Assembly: GCA_902768665.1 (NCBI GenBank)
Contig: CACXMA010000003.1
Coordinates: forward strand, 1-64,000
Source of the DNA: an uncultured Bacteroidia bacterium
Lineage (GTDB): Bacteria; Bacteroidota; Bacteroidia; Bacteroidales; UBA932
Reading direction: 5' to 3'
DNA length: 64,000 nt
Position numbers and translations under genes: made by a program. Shown here one piece after another: positions 6,768 to 16,307 of the stretch. How positions within the stretch are numbered: the stretch's first letter is position 1; each line of letters opens with the position of its first letter. The notes under the pieces were generated by a model. That model was not told where the DNA came from, ran no database searches, and was given only the letters and a program-made list of their open reading frames with translations.

Positions 6768-9382
6768 TAAAACATCGGAATCTTCGGCACCGCCCACATT
6801 CCGTTATCGTCCTTGCAGATGACGAGGGTAAAACCTTTCAGGCCCTTGGAGGAGACGGTAACCCGCGCCTCGGAATAGCCGGTGGGCCTGGTCATGCGGA
6901 TGGCGATGGTGCCGAGTCCGGCGAGGGTCCGGAAGGAAGTGCTCTTGAACGGCGTGTGGGAGGTCGGGTCGCCGGCGTCGACATAGACTATCTCGGCAGC
7001 GCCTTTCACCTTGACCTTGATGAGATTGTCCGCCGTCGGGACGATCCGCCGCTGGTTGTCCAGCACGCGAAGGTCGAGGATGAGCAGCTCGGACGGATCC
7101 AGATAGTTGTCGCCGATGACGTAGTCGCTTTCCGCAATGCCGCCATACTCCGGGCGCGGGCCGTGGCCGGTCTCGTAGGTCAGCCCGAGGGAGCTCGGCT
7201 TTCCGGTGGTCTCCACGGCATCCGTGGCCCAGATCTCGCCGTCCTTCCAGGTGACGACCTCCACCTTGCCGGGCTCATAGACGACATCGTCCCAGACGAG
7301 GCGGTACTCGCCCTCGCCCTTGCGGCGGACGCCCTGGGACCTGCCGTTGACAAAAAGCTCGCCGCTGTCACCGGAACTATAGACATGCACGGGCGTGATT
7401 TGACCCTCGCGGCCCTCCCAGTTCCAGTGCGGCAGGATATGGGCCATCGGCACATCGGGGCGCCAGCGGGACTGGTAGAGCCAGTAGCGGTCCTTGGGGA
7501 AGCCCGCCAGGTCGATGATGCCGAAATAGCTGCTGCGGGACGGCAGGGGAATGTCGCTGACGCTGTTGCCCCAGGACTCGAGCATGGCCCGGTAAGCGGC
7601 CTTCTCCTCCTCGGTATGGAAGTTCGAGAGGACGGATATGTCGAGGTTGTACGGGGTCGGCTCGCCGAGATAGTCAAAGCCGGTCCATACGAACTCGCCG
7701 GCGCACTCGGGCACGCGGTCTTCGTAGAACCACTCGTAATCGGGCTTGGAGGCCCACCCCGGGGCATAGAGGTCATACGAGCTGACCTGGAACGGGAAAC
7801 CGCCGTCGATCCAGCCCTTGCCCTTGTCCTGTTCCACCGGGAAGAGATAATACCCGCGCGTGGAGATGCAGGAGGCCGTTTCGCTGCCGAGGAACGGCTG
7901 ATCCGGGTGGTCGTCGCGGAACTTCTCGTAGGCGTGCGGCTTGTAGTTGAAGCCATAGACGTCCTGTGTCGCGGCATATCCCGTCGAGGCGGCCCAGACG
8001 TTGTCGTTGCCGGCCGTGGTCGGACGGGTCGGATCCTCGCGGTGGGCGATGTCCGTAAGCATCTGCGGGATCCACCAGCGCGTGCTGTCGCCCTGCTCGC
8101 CGCATTCGTTGCCGATGGACCACAGGACCACGGACGGGTGGTTGCGGTCGCGGCGGATCATGGCGACAAGGTCCTTCTCGGCCCACTCCTCGAAGAGTTT
8201 GGCATAGCCATTCGGCTTCTTCGGATAGGTCCATGTGTCCGTGAGCTCATCCATTACGAGGAAGCCCATCCCGTCGCAAAGGGAAAGCAGTTCGCGCGCC
8301 GGGGGATTGTGGGAGGTACGGATGGCGTTGCAGCCCATATCCTTCAGCATGTTGAGGCGGCGCACCCAGGCCGATTTGTTCCAGGCCGCGCCGAGACCGC
8401 CGGCATCGTGGTGGAGGCAGACCCCCTTGAGGAAGGTCTTCTCGCCGTTGAGATAGAAGCCGTCGGGTCTGAACTCCGCGCTGCGGATGCCGAAATAGAT
8501 CTTCCGGTGGTCTACAAAAGCTTCCTTACCCTCGACGGTAGGGACAGTAACGACATGGAGGGCATACTGATAGGGGCTGTCGGGCGACCACAGCTTCGGC
8601 TCCTTGACGAGGATCTGCCCGCGGATGACCTGCCCGTCTTCCAGCTGTGACACCTCTCCGTTGTAGGACATATCCCAGTTGATCCTGTCGAGATCGTCCA
8701 GGTTTTCCGACCTTTCCGTCACCACAAAGAAATAGCGCAGGCCGGACTCACACCGCTTGCGGACCGTCATGGCGACATTGACCAGCGCGGCTCCGTCGCC
8801 GATCTGCGTCGTTACGGCGATGCCGTTGTAATCCGGAGCCACTTTGTAGCAGCGCCGGATCCAGACGTTGCGGTAGATGCCGCCGCCCGGGTACCAGCGG
8901 GAGCTGTCCTCGGGATTGTCGAGATGGATCGCAATGACATTGTCCCCGACATGCAGCGCCGGGGTCAGGTCCACCTCCCAGGAGGCGTAGCCGTAAGGCC
9001 AGCCGCCGACATTCTGCCCGTTGACCCAGACGGTCGCATGGGACATCGCGCCGTCCACCTCCAGCAGCACCAGGCCGCGGAGGTCGTCCTCGCTCACCTG
9101 CAGGTGCTTGCGGTACCATGCCTGTCCCCACCAGGCGAGTTTGCCGGTTTCGCCGGGATAGTCCTGCTTGAAATCCCCCTCCACGCCCCAGTCGTGCGGA
9201 AGGTCCAGCGTCCGCCAGCCCTTGTCATTGAATCCGGGCGCAGAGGCGTCGGCCTCGGTCAGCTTGAACTTCCAGCCTTCGTTGAAACTCTCCAGCCCAT
9301 GGGCTTTCCCATGGGGCTGCTGGGCCGGGAGGCCGATTGCCAGCAAGGCCGTCACAGCGGCCAGAAACAGTTTTCTTATCAT
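6767..9382 (-). CDS. Glycoside hydrolase family 2 (beta-galactosidase-like), secreted
   Basis: 871 residues with a signal peptide (cut near GLPAQ). Order of domains: sugar-binding jelly roll (about 30-200, WYRKHL...VWVNGQNVGG...YPGGGIYRNVW), Ig-like GH2 domain (about 205-305), TIM barrel (about 310-600), a DUF4982-type domain (about 640-710, ELFVNGRSQG) and a C-terminal Ig-like domain (about 715-850). The acid/base is E426 in IGNEC and the nucleophile probably E501 in GSETA. It would release galactosyl or related residues from glycans. Its start overlaps the M6 protease stop by 4 nt (ATGA). The stop codon is supplied by a repeat. The exact glycosidic linkage cannot be read. Confidence 0.9.
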   Translation of the reverse strand: MIRKLFLAAVTALLAIGLPAQQPHGKAHGLESFNEGWKFKLTEADASAPGFNDKGWRTLDLPHDWGVEGDFKQDYPGETGKLAWWGQAWYRKHLQVSEDDLRGLVLLEVDGAMSHATVWVNGQNVGGWPYGYASWEVDLTPALHVGDNVIAIHLDNPEDSSRWYPGGGIYRNVWIRRCYKVAPDYNGIAVTTQIGDGAALVNVAMTVRKRCESGLRYFFVVTERSENLDDLDRINWDMSYNGEVSQLEDGQVIRGQILVKEPKLWSPDSPYQYALHVVTVPTVEGKEAFVDHRKIYFGIRSAEFRPDGFYLNGEKTFLKGVCLHHDAGGLGAAWNKSAWVRRLNMLKDMGCNAIRTSHNPPARELLSLCDGMGFLVMDELTDTWTYPKKPNGYAKLFEEWAEKDLVAMIRRDRNHPSVVLWSIGNECGEQGDSTRWWIPQMLTDIAHREDPTRPTTAGNDNVWAASTGYAATQDVYGFNYKPHAYEKFRDDHPDQPFLGSETASCISTRGYYLFPVEQDKGKGWIDGGFPFQVSSYDLYAPGWASKPDYEWFYEDRVPECAGEFVWTGFDYLGEPTPYNLDISVLSNFHTEEEKAAYRAMLESWGNSVSDIPLPSRSSYFGIIDLAGFPKDRYWLYQSRWRPDVPMAHILPHWNWEGREGQITPVHVYSSGDSGELFVNGRSQGVRRKGEGEYRLVWDDVVYEPGKVEVVTWKDGEIWATDAVETTGKPSSLGLTYETGHGPRPEYGGIAESDYVIGDNYLDPSELLILDLRVLDNQRRIVPTADNLIKVKVKGAAEIVYVDAGDPTSHTPFKSTSFRTLAGLGTIAIRMTRPTGYSEARVTVSSKGLKGFTLVICKDDNGMWAVPKIPMF

Positions 9383-11826
9383 AGGTGAACGTCGTAATAA
9401 ACCTTTTCGGATGTGCCGTCATAGTATTCCAGGCGGACCATATAGGTATGGTCGCCGGCAGCGAGACCGGAGACGGCGGGCGGGGTCATGACAGGCACAC
9501 CGTCGAGATACCACTGCGTGGAATAGACCGTCTTTCCGGCCGGAGCGACCAGTGCCGGGACATCTTCCGCCACCCGGATGGAGGCGATGCCCAGCTTGCT
9601 GAATGTCACGGGATCCGGCGCGCTCATGGTCGCCGAGACGACAAAGTTGAAATACTGCCCGCTGAAGGTCGTGGCCGACCAGCCGGTGGATGTCAGGAAA
9701 TTTTTGCTCGTATAGTGGCCGTCGGTGCTGCTTGCCTGCGGACCGTACATATTGATATTGTATTCCGTCGTGGACAGGCCCGTCAGGCCGTAGCCGATGT
9801 AGACGTCCTTTCCCGCCGGAATCGTCAGGCCGGCGTCGCTGATGTCGGCCGTCGTCATGCCGCCGGGCACGAAACGGTCCGTCACCTCGCGCAGCAGGGT
9901 CCTTTCGTCCCCGAAGTCGACGATGACGTACGCCTTGTCGAAGAGGGTCGGCGAGGCCTTGAAGGAGATCGATTCGAGCCGGTTGCCCACATAGCCGGCC
10001 GCCGCCAGCTCCGCGGCCGTGTACCGGAAGGCCAGCGCGCGCGTTTCGCTTCCGGAGCGGGTGCTGTAGAATGTCAGCGAAGGGTCATATTTCAGCAGGT
10101 TGCCGTGGGCGCCTTCGCCCACGCCGCTCAGGTAGAAATCCTGTTTGATGATCCCGCTCTCGGCGGGAACATTCAAGGCGATGGAGACATAACCGTTTTT
10201 GGAAACGGTCAGGATCTGGTCCGCGGAGGCGGAATCCGGCAGAATGAACTCATAGTAGCCCGAGGCGTCCGTCTCCACATAGCGGTCGCCCGTCAGCAGG
10301 GCCGGGGCGGCAAAGGGATGGATCGACTGCGTCAGCACGACCCGGGCCCCGGCGACGGGAAAGCCGGAGGTATTGGTCACCGTTCCGTACATCACCCGCT
10401 CGGCCGAAGCTCTGCTGCGGAAACTCACCCGGGTGCCGTCAAAGGCGATGTTCGACAGGAACACGCCGGTTGCCGTGTCGTTCCAGTCCGTCAGCGGCAG
10501 GTTCGTCACCTTGTCGATGCCCGGGAAGGCATAGCCCGATGCGCTGGAGGGCCGCAGGTAATAGCAGGGATGCCCGCCGTAGGCATTGATCTTATTGGTG
10601 CTTTCCCACAGCTGGCCGGCGGAGTAGCTGCCGGAGACGATGCGGGAGGACTTGTCAACGTGGTAGACCAGCAGGCCCCAGTCCATCAGCGAGCTGTCCC
10701 ATTTGTCGTTGTCGCGGACCTCCAGGATGAAATATTCGCCCGTCGTAGCGGCATCGCTCCGGAAAGCGACGTTGTTCCGCACGGGGGTAAGGACATGGTC
10801 TCCGTCGGTCAGGGCGGGGATGTTCTCCATCCATCCGAGCATGTTGCGCTCCACGGCGCTCAGGTAGGGCGGACGGCGTCCCATGTCGTTGTAGTTGCCG
10901 GCGGCCATCAGGTCGAACTTGCCCGTCGTGAAGCTGTTCTCGCCACTCGTGGCGTAATCCGTGTCGTAGAAGTCCGGCAGGCCCAGCGAGTGGGCGAACT
11001 CGTGGCAGGTCGTACCGATCGCGCACATGTCGGTGCCGCTGCTGCCCCGAAGCTCGGAGGTGCAGAAATAGCGGTTGAAGGTCTTGCCGCCGAGTGTGCC
11101 GAAATTGCCGCTGTTCTGGTGCGGCCAGATGGTGTTGGAAGGGGCGCCTTCGGCCTCGTTGTGGCCCGGATAGTAGAAGAGGACCATGTCGATGTCGCCG
11201 TCGCTGTCCGTGTCGTAATCGTCGATGGGAATCTGGCCCGCCAGCAGGCCGTACGCCTCGGTGATGGCCAGTCTCACGCCGTTGTTGTCGTAATACTCCG
11301 AGGTCCCGGACAGCGTCACGGGGCCGTAGACATCGAACTCCGGACGGTACTGGCCGCCAGAATTGTCGATATAGTAGTCGCGGACCGATCCGATGGCCCC
11401 GCCGTCGCTGTAGCCCGTCTGGTTGAGCATGGCGGTAAACTTTGCGTTGGGGTCGTCGACGGTGTAGGCGATGTCGGAGAATTCCGCGAGGATGCAGAGG
11501 ATTTTCCGGTCGCCGAAGTTCGTCGCCGGAGCCGTTTCATAGGAGGACCAGGAGGCGCGGCGGCCGATGGCGGCCTGCGAAGCCCGGCGGACACGGGCCT
11601 GGTGGACGGAAGGGTCCACGGGGCGGTAGTAGCCGTCCGCGTCCATTTCCACGACACGCCCGGCCGCGTCCGTTGTCCAGTGGAAGTATTCGTCGCCGTG
11701 GTTCTGCAGCACGACGACGCTGCCGTCCGGCTGGGTATATCTGTATTTCCCGGGATGGGCCGGGACAGCCAGCGCCGTGACCCAGACGCCGAGAACGAGA
11801 ACGAGGATTGTCAGAATCTTTTTCAT
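9379..11826 (-). CDS. Secreted M6-family metalloprotease
   Basis: 815 residues from the ATG at 11826, which starts a signal peptide (MKKILTILV...ALAVPA) and lies 4 nt after the preceding gene; an open extension to 11886 overlaps that gene and is unlikely. The immune-inhibitor-A-like protease domain covers about 75-400, with zinc ligands H275 and H279 in HEFAHSLGLPD. Then follow a carboxypeptidase-regulatory-like beta-sandwich (about 490-560, VTNTSGFPVAGARVVL) and two more beta-sandwich regions. It probably degrades proteins outside the cell or on its surface. The gene is translationally coupled to GH2 downstream. Confidence 0.88.
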   Translation of the reverse strand: MKKILTILVLVLGVWVTALAVPAHPGKYRYTQPDGSVVVLQNHGDEYFHWTTDAAGRVVEMDADGYYRPVDPSVHQARVRRASQAAIGRRASWSSYETAPATNFGDRKILCILAEFSDIAYTVDDPNAKFTAMLNQTGYSDGGAIGSVRDYYIDNSGGQYRPEFDVYGPVTLSGTSEYYDNNGVRLAITEAYGLLAGQIPIDDYDTDSDGDIDMVLFYYPGHNEAEGAPSNTIWPHQNSGNFGTLGGKTFNRYFCTSELRGSSGTDMCAIGTTCHEFAHSLGLPDFYDTDYATSGENSFTTGKFDLMAAGNYNDMGRRPPYLSAVERNMLGWMENIPALTDGDHVLTPVRNNVAFRSDAATTGEYFILEVRDNDKWDSSLMDWGLLVYHVDKSSRIVSGSYSAGQLWESTNKINAYGGHPCYYLRPSSASGYAFPGIDKVTNLPLTDWNDTATGVFLSNIAFDGTRVSFRSRASAERVMYGTVTNTSGFPVAGARVVLTQSIHPFAAPALLTGDRYVETDASGYYEFILPDSASADQILTVSKNGYVSIALNVPAESGIIKQDFYLSGVGEGAHGNLLKYDPSLTFYSTRSGSETRALAFRYTAAELAAAGYVGNRLESISFKASPTLFDKAYVIVDFGDERTLLREVTDRFVPGGMTTADISDAGLTIPAGKDVYIGYGLTGLSTTEYNINMYGPQASSTDGHYTSKNFLTSTGWSATTFSGQYFNFVVSATMSAPDPVTFSKLGIASIRVAEDVPALVAPAGKTVYSTQWYLDGVPVMTPPAVSGLAAGDHTYMVRLEYYDGTSEKVYYDVHL

Positions 11827-11830
11827 GGCG

Positions 11831-13042
11831 TCAGAATCGAAGGACGAAATAACTGTGGCTGTCCGTCTCGAGAGTGAGCCTGTCACCGGCGCGGGAGAGA
11901 ACAGTCAGGGAGACGGATGGCGTGCGGATAACAGTCCCCGCTTCGCTTTCCGTAAAGGTCGCGCTGAGGACATCTCCGGCTTCGGCATCCGTCGGGATGG
12001 GACCGACTTCATAGAGGTGGGTCGTCTCGGGAACGAGGAAGCGGACATAGGCGTTGCCCTCCGCTTCATAGACGCTGATCATATCCTTCCCGGGAGTGTA
12101 TACGTAGGGAGAGACGCCGGCGCGGTAGTTCCAATAGACGCCGAGCTCCGTGGGCGCGCTCGCGGGCACGGGAACGACTTCGAGGGCGGCCATCCGATAG
12201 ACGTAATTGCGGACGAGGGTGAAGGAGCTCTTGACGGAGCGCTCGAAGACCTTGCCGTCGGCGGTGCTGACGCTGACGGTGAAGCCCTCGGAAAGGGTCA
12301 GCGGCGGCAGCGAGAACCAGAACAGCGTGGCATGCTCCGCATCGGCACCGAGGGCCACGGGAGAGGCAGCCGTCAGGGTGATGGCCTTCTCTGTCCCGCT
12401 GGCGGCGAATTCGAGCGCAGGGGCATCTCCAGGGGTTACATAGACGGTGCCGGCGAGGTCTTCCCCGCCGCGTCCGGTCAGGGTGATGCTGCTGACGGAA
12501 ACGCCGTCGCCGTAGAATTTGAATCCGAGACCGCAGCCGACGTTGCGGAAGGAAAGGTGGTCGTCGTCGCTCGTCGCCACCATGACATGGGCCCCGGGGC
12601 CGTACGTGCCTTCGCGGTAGGTCTGCGCCGCGGGATAATCCAGCGTCAGCCGGCCGTCCGTATCACAGGCGGCGGATGCCTGGTAGGGATACGCCGCGAC
12701 GTTCCGGGCCTGCGCCGGGCTGCTCCCGTCGGCGGCGGTCACGGCTTCGAAATCCCCCTCCCCGTCACCGGTGGCGCCGAGGAAGCCGTAGCGGCGGTTC
12801 TGTGTCGTTTTCGTGAAGATGGAGATCTCGTCCCCGGCATCCCAGAGGATGCGGTATTCCCCGTCCATATACACTTTCGAGGCATCTTCCATCCCTTCGA
12901 AACCGGCATGGAAGAGCGGCTCGGTCATTCTCGTTTCCGGGACCTCCTCAACGACCTCCTCCGCCTCCTTTTCCCGGTCGGAACGGCAGGCGGGCAGCAG
13001 GACGAGAAGCACCCCGAGCGGAATATACCATTTATTCAGCAT
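11831..13042 (-). CDS. Fimbrillin-like lipoprotein
   Basis: 403 residues from the ATG at 13042; the lipobox is LLPAC (Cys about 19). After a short acidic linker (EKEAEEVVEEV) the protein has the fimbrillin-family pattern: AGDEISIFTK, YPYQASA, TYGPGAHVMVATSDDDHLSFRNVGCGLGFKF, then SITLTGRGGEDLAG. It may be a Mfa/FimA-like surface or pilus-tip protein, or only share the fold. The 41-residue peptide gene just upstream is a common companion of such operons. It is separated from the M6 protease start by 4 nt. Confidence 0.75.
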   Translation of the reverse strand: MLNKWYIPLGVLLVLLPACRSDREKEAEEVVEEVPETRMTEPLFHAGFEGMEDASKVYMDGEYRILWDAGDEISIFTKTTQNRRYGFLGATGDGEGDFEAVTAADGSSPAQARNVAAYPYQASAACDTDGRLTLDYPAAQTYREGTYGPGAHVMVATSDDDHLSFRNVGCGLGFKFYGDGVSVSSITLTGRGGEDLAGTVYVTPGDAPALEFAASGTEKAITLTAASPVALGADAEHATLFWFSLPPLTLSEGFTVSVSTADGKVFERSVKSSFTLVRNYVYRMAALEVVPVPASAPTELGVYWNYRAGVSPYVYTPGKDMISVYEAEGNAYVRFLVPETTHLYEVGPIPTDAEAGDVLSATFTESEAGTVIRTPSVSLTVLSRAGDRLTLETDSHSYFVLRF

Positions 13043-13056
13043 AAGGCACAACCCGT

Positions 13057-13182
13057 TTAATCGAGGTCGCCCCATCCCTTCTCTCCACCATCCTTCTGCG
13101 ACTCGTTGGACATACAGGCGCGCTCCACCTCCATTTCCAGCACTTCGCTGGCTGGAGCCATATAATTGAGATTCTTTTCCAT
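13057..13182 (-). CDS. Small 41-residue operon-leader peptide (MAPASEVLEM type)
   Basis: A short reading frame encoding MEKNLNYMAPASEVLEM... and ending KGWGDLD-stop, 14 nt before the fimbrillin-like gene. Peptides with the core YMAPASEVLEMxxE, followed by a Cys and Ser/Asn-rich tail, recur at the head of surface-lipoprotein operons of Bacteroidales; their role is unknown. A consensus promoter ends only a few nt before its ATG. The conserved core and position are the evidence that it is real. Confidence 0.75.
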   Translation of the reverse strand: MEKNLNYMAPASEVLEMEVERACMSNESQKDGGEKGWGDLD

Positions 13183-13188
13183 AACTCG

Positions 13189-13221
13189 CAAATATAATCA
13201 TTTTATCCCGCCTCAACAAAA
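13189..13221 (-). promoter_or_regulatory. Promoter of the leader-peptide/fimbrillin/M6/GH2 operon
   Basis: Minus strand: TTTTG (13217-13221), 20 nt, TATATTTG (13189-13196). This matches the Bacteroidetes consensus. The predicted start point is within a few nt of the leader-peptide ATG at 13182, so the message would have almost no 5' leader. Confidence 0.75.
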
Positions 13222-13223
13222 CA

Positions 13224-13253
13224 ATAGCGCTCCGAAAGAATTCGAAGCGCTAT
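13224..13253 (-). terminator. Terminator after the tyrosine phosphatase gene
   Basis: Minus strand: ATAGCGCT (13246-13253) pairs with AGCGCTAT (13224-13231) around a TTCGAATTCTTTCGG loop and is followed by TGTTTTG. It lies between the phosphatase stop and the next promoter. Confidence 0.7.
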
Positions 13254-13275
13254 CGGTAAGGAAGTGTTCTCCGGA

Positions 13276-14838
13276 TTACTGGAGCATGTTCTCACGGAAC
13301 TTGTCGATGTCAGCCTTGGAGATACCGATTTCAATGAGGTATTTCTCCACACCGTCGCGGAAGGTCTCGCCGGCGGTCTCGTTGACATATTTCCAGATGA
13401 CGTTCGCGGCGCCCTTGTAATCGACGGTACGCACCATCTTGGTCTTTTCTCCAGTGGAGGTGGCATAGCCGTTCGGAGCGAACTGGGTGATCTCATACTC
13501 CTGGGAGATGTCGCCTTCCGGAACACCGAGGATACCGAGGGTCAGCATGGCGACGGTGCCGGTACGGTCACGTCCGAGGGAGCAGTGGAAGTAGACGGGC
13601 TTCTGCTTGTCGACGCAGTCCATGATGAACTGCATGCACTGGCGGGTCTTCTCCTTGTCGTCGTTGAGCATCTGCGCATAACCCTCTTCGATGACGGGGG
13701 CGCAGAACTCGTAGTCATCGACGATGCCCTTGAGGGTACTCTCGGAGAGAACGTCGCTGTGGCCACGGAGGTCGAGCTGGGCCTTGATGCCTTCGTAGAT
13801 GAGGTCGGCCTTGCCGGTCTTGCCGAGGTAGGACGGCTCCAGACGGCCGCCGCGGTAGACCTGGCGATACTTGACGGTCTTGCCGTCCTGGGTCTTCCAG
13901 CCGCCGAGGTCGCGGCAGTTGCGGACCTGGGTGCGGAAGTGGAGCTGGTGGACCTTGCCGTAGGTGTCGAACGAGCCTTCGGTCAGCACCTTGCTGCCGG
14001 CCTTCGCCTGGTAGGTATAGTGTGTGTTCGGAAGCAGGTTGGAGATGGTCAGCGTATGCTCGCTGGAGGAGACGGTATATTCACGGCTGCGGTCCGGCTC
14101 GGAAATCGTGACGACAACGTCACCGGCAGCGGGATCGGCCGCCCAGCGGATGCTGTATTCCTCCGGCTTGTCGGAGTTGCCGGGGCAGACGGCGATGCCG
14201 TTCTGCTCGGCCCATGTACGCAGGCTGCTGTAGCTGTAGTCATGCGTAGGATACTGGATATCCGTCAGGAATTTCTCAACGTCCCTGTTGCAGGCGAGGA
14301 CCTTGGCGCCGTTGGTGATTTCGGGGGCATAGATGTCGTCATCGGTGAGCGTCATCGTCGCGGTGAAAACGCCCTTCTTGTCGCCGTCCACATAGAGCTT
14401 GAACTGGTACTCATGCTCGCCGGGACGAAGGATGATGTTCTTGGAAGCGCCGTCGTCCGCAACCAGCTTCACAGAGGATGTGGAGACTTTCTTCGAGAAC
14501 TCGAGCGTATTGGTTTCCGCAGCCGGATCGATACCGAACTGATGGCCTTTCCACTCGCTGTCGCCCTTGGTGCGGAACTTGATGCCGCCTTCGTTTTCCT
14601 CTGCGCCGAGCGTGACGCTGGCCGTCCAGAGATTCGGGTCCTTGGAATCCTTTGTCATCGCGACCTCGGTGTTCCAGTCGTTCCCGAGACCGACGATTAC
14701 CCAGGCATCTTCTTCTTCAATGGGCTCTTCAGGCTTTTCCTGAGGATTCTCATTGTTCTCCTCGTTGTTCTTGTCGTCCTTGGCACAGGCAATCATCGCC
14801 GGGACCAGAAGGGTCAGAAGTAAATAGCGAAATCTCAT
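13276..14838 (-). CDS. Lipoprotein tyrosine-protein phosphatase with SusE-like and FN3 domains
   Basis: 520 residues from ATG 14838, which begins a lipoprotein signal (lipobox near MIAC, Cys about 18); a longer frame to 14925 lacks a signal. An acidic linker (NNEENNENPQEKPEEPIEEED) leads to a SusE/SusF-like beta domain (about 40-170), a fibronectin type III-like domain (about 205-290, ADPAAGDVVVTISEP...LPNTHYTYQA) and a tyrosine phosphatase domain of the Y_phosphatase3 type (about 300-500). The CX5R loop is HCSLGRDRTG with C419 and R425; D/R residues are intact, so it is likely active. A secreted phosphatase on a glycan-binding scaffold is unusual; the substrate is unknown. Confidence 0.85.
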   Translation of the reverse strand: MRFRYLLLTLLVPAMIACAKDDKNNEENNENPQEKPEEPIEEEDAWVIVGLGNDWNTEVAMTKDSKDPNLWTASVTLGAEENEGGIKFRTKGDSEWKGHQFGIDPAAETNTLEFSKKVSTSSVKLVADDGASKNIILRPGEHEYQFKLYVDGDKKGVFTATMTLTDDDIYAPEITNGAKVLACNRDVEKFLTDIQYPTHDYSYSSLRTWAEQNGIAVCPGNSDKPEEYSIRWAADPAAGDVVVTISEPDRSREYTVSSSEHTLTISNLLPNTHYTYQAKAGSKVLTEGSFDTYGKVHQLHFRTQVRNCRDLGGWKTQDGKTVKYRQVYRGGRLEPSYLGKTGKADLIYEGIKAQLDLRGHSDVLSESTLKGIVDDYEFCAPVIEEGYAQMLNDDKEKTRQCMQFIMDCVDKQKPVYFHCSLGRDRTGTVAMLTLGILGVPEGDISQEYEITQFAPNGYATSTGEKTKMVRTVDYKGAANVIWKYVNETAGETFRDGVEKYLIEIGISKADIDKFRENMLQ

Positions 14839-14979
14839 GGTATAGTGGTTATTGATTGTTTGCGGTTTCCCACAAAAATAGCGATTTAATGCTCTTTTTG
14901 TACCACCTCGCCGCAAACACCCCAAACAAAACGTTTCGTTTACTTTCGATTGAGCTGATTTCGGAACGTCTGACTGTTA

Positions 14980-16185
14980 TTAGATATTCTCTGTAATCAG
15001 CCGGACCAGCAGGTCGTTGAGCTTTTCGACCGTGTACTGGCCGACCGTCGGGGTAAGGTGGCTGTCGCCGACGCCGCTGTCATCCGTGAGGAAGACATAG
15101 GTACCGTCCGTGACGACGGCGAAGTAGCGGCACATGAATTCCGTCGTCTTGTCACCGGTGCTGGCGAGCACGGGAATGATGCGGATGCCGTTCCGGGCAA
15201 AGGCCGTGATGCTCTGGTGGATGCTTTCGATGACCTCATTCTGATTATAGTGGGCCGGGGCATCGAGGATGAGGAAAGCAAGACGCGAACGGGCTTCCGG
15301 GTTCCAGGCGAGATTCTGCAGCGTGGCCTCCAGCGCCCAGTGGACCGCCTCCGGCAGATCGCCGCCGCCACTGGCATTCTGCTTTTCGACAAACTGCATC
15401 GTGCTGGAAAAATCGGTCGTGAAAGCGCTGTGGCGGGTGACATAGTCATCGCCCTTGTCGCGGTAGAAGACCGTTCCGGTGCGGATCTCGATGCCGGTCT
15501 GGCTCTGACGGACAGTCTCGAGAATCGAGAGCAGGTCCTTTTTGAGGAAAGCGATTTCGTCGCCCATGGAGCCGGTGGCATCCACGACGAAGGCAATGTC
15601 CGCGGTCTGCTGCGGAGCCGAGGCGGAAACGACATATTCATTCCAGGAAACGGGATTATCCTCCTTGCCGGTGGAAATGACAGGTTCGCCTTCCTGCAGC
15701 GTGCCGCCGATCTTCAGACGCAGATCCTGGGCGGGCTCGATGTCCTTCGGGAAGAGGCCGAACCAGCAGTTGGCTTCACCCTTGACGGAGGTGCGTGCCT
15801 CCCAGAGACAGCTCTGGTTCTGATACAGGGCAACGGGAAGGTTGACGACCGGCTCGCCCGCGCTGTCCTTGACGCGGATGGCGATGCGGGAGGAGGTGTC
15901 GAACTTCCACATTTCGAAGGAGCTGTTCCACTCCTGATTGTTCATGACACCCGTCCAGAACGCCCAATTGTCGAGGTCGTTCCACTCGGCCGCCGTCAGC
16001 ACGCCGGCCTCGCCGCCGCCGCCGTTGCCGCCTATAGAACCTCCTACATAGGAGCCGTCGCCTTCATAGGCGGAAGGATAAGAATCGTCTTTCACTGAGC
16101 CGTCGGCCCAATAGCCTTCACCGTCTTTCGAACAGGAAACGGTCAGCGCAAGGGCCGCCGTCATAAGAAACAATGCTTTTTTCAT
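14980..16185 (-). CDS. VWA-domain lipoprotein
   Basis: 401 residues with a lipoprotein signal (LTVSC, Cys about 18) and a Gly-rich segment (GGSIGGNGGGG, about 46-58). Residues about 110-180 look like a carboxypeptidase-regulatory or Ig-like beta domain. The von Willebrand factor A domain covers about 195-395; its metal-ion site is DATGSMGDE starting at D202, a DxTxS variant of DxSxS. Such domains bind proteins through a divalent cation. It is on the same strand as the phosphatase gene, with about 140 nt between the two. Confidence 0.8.
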   Translation of the reverse strand: MKKALFLMTAALALTVSCSKDGEGYWADGSVKDDSYPSAYEGDGSYVGGSIGGNGGGGEAGVLTAAEWNDLDNWAFWTGVMNNQEWNSSFEMWKFDTSSRIAIRVKDSAGEPVVNLPVALYQNQSCLWEARTSVKGEANCWFGLFPKDIEPAQDLRLKIGGTLQEGEPVISTGKEDNPVSWNEYVVSASAPQQTADIAFVVDATGSMGDEIAFLKKDLLSILETVRQSQTGIEIRTGTVFYRDKGDDYVTRHSAFTTDFSSTMQFVEKQNASGGGDLPEAVHWALEATLQNLAWNPEARSRLAFLILDAPAHYNQNEVIESIHQSITAFARNGIRIIPVLASTGDKTTEFMCRYFAVVTDGTYVFLTDDSGVGDSHLTPTVGQYTVEKLNDLLVRLITENI

Positions 16186-16249
16186 AATTCCATTTCGTTT
16201 GCCATTTATCTAAATCCCCCTTTTCGGAAACCTTGCACGGCTGTTTACA

Positions 16250-16307
16250 GATTTCTCGACTTCGCTCGAAATGACAATACCGTCATTCCACGGCTTGTCC
16301 GTGGAAT

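Noticed and set aside
14839..14925. N-terminal extension of the tyrosine phosphatase
   Set aside because: The lipoprotein signal begins at 14838; the extension has no coding features.
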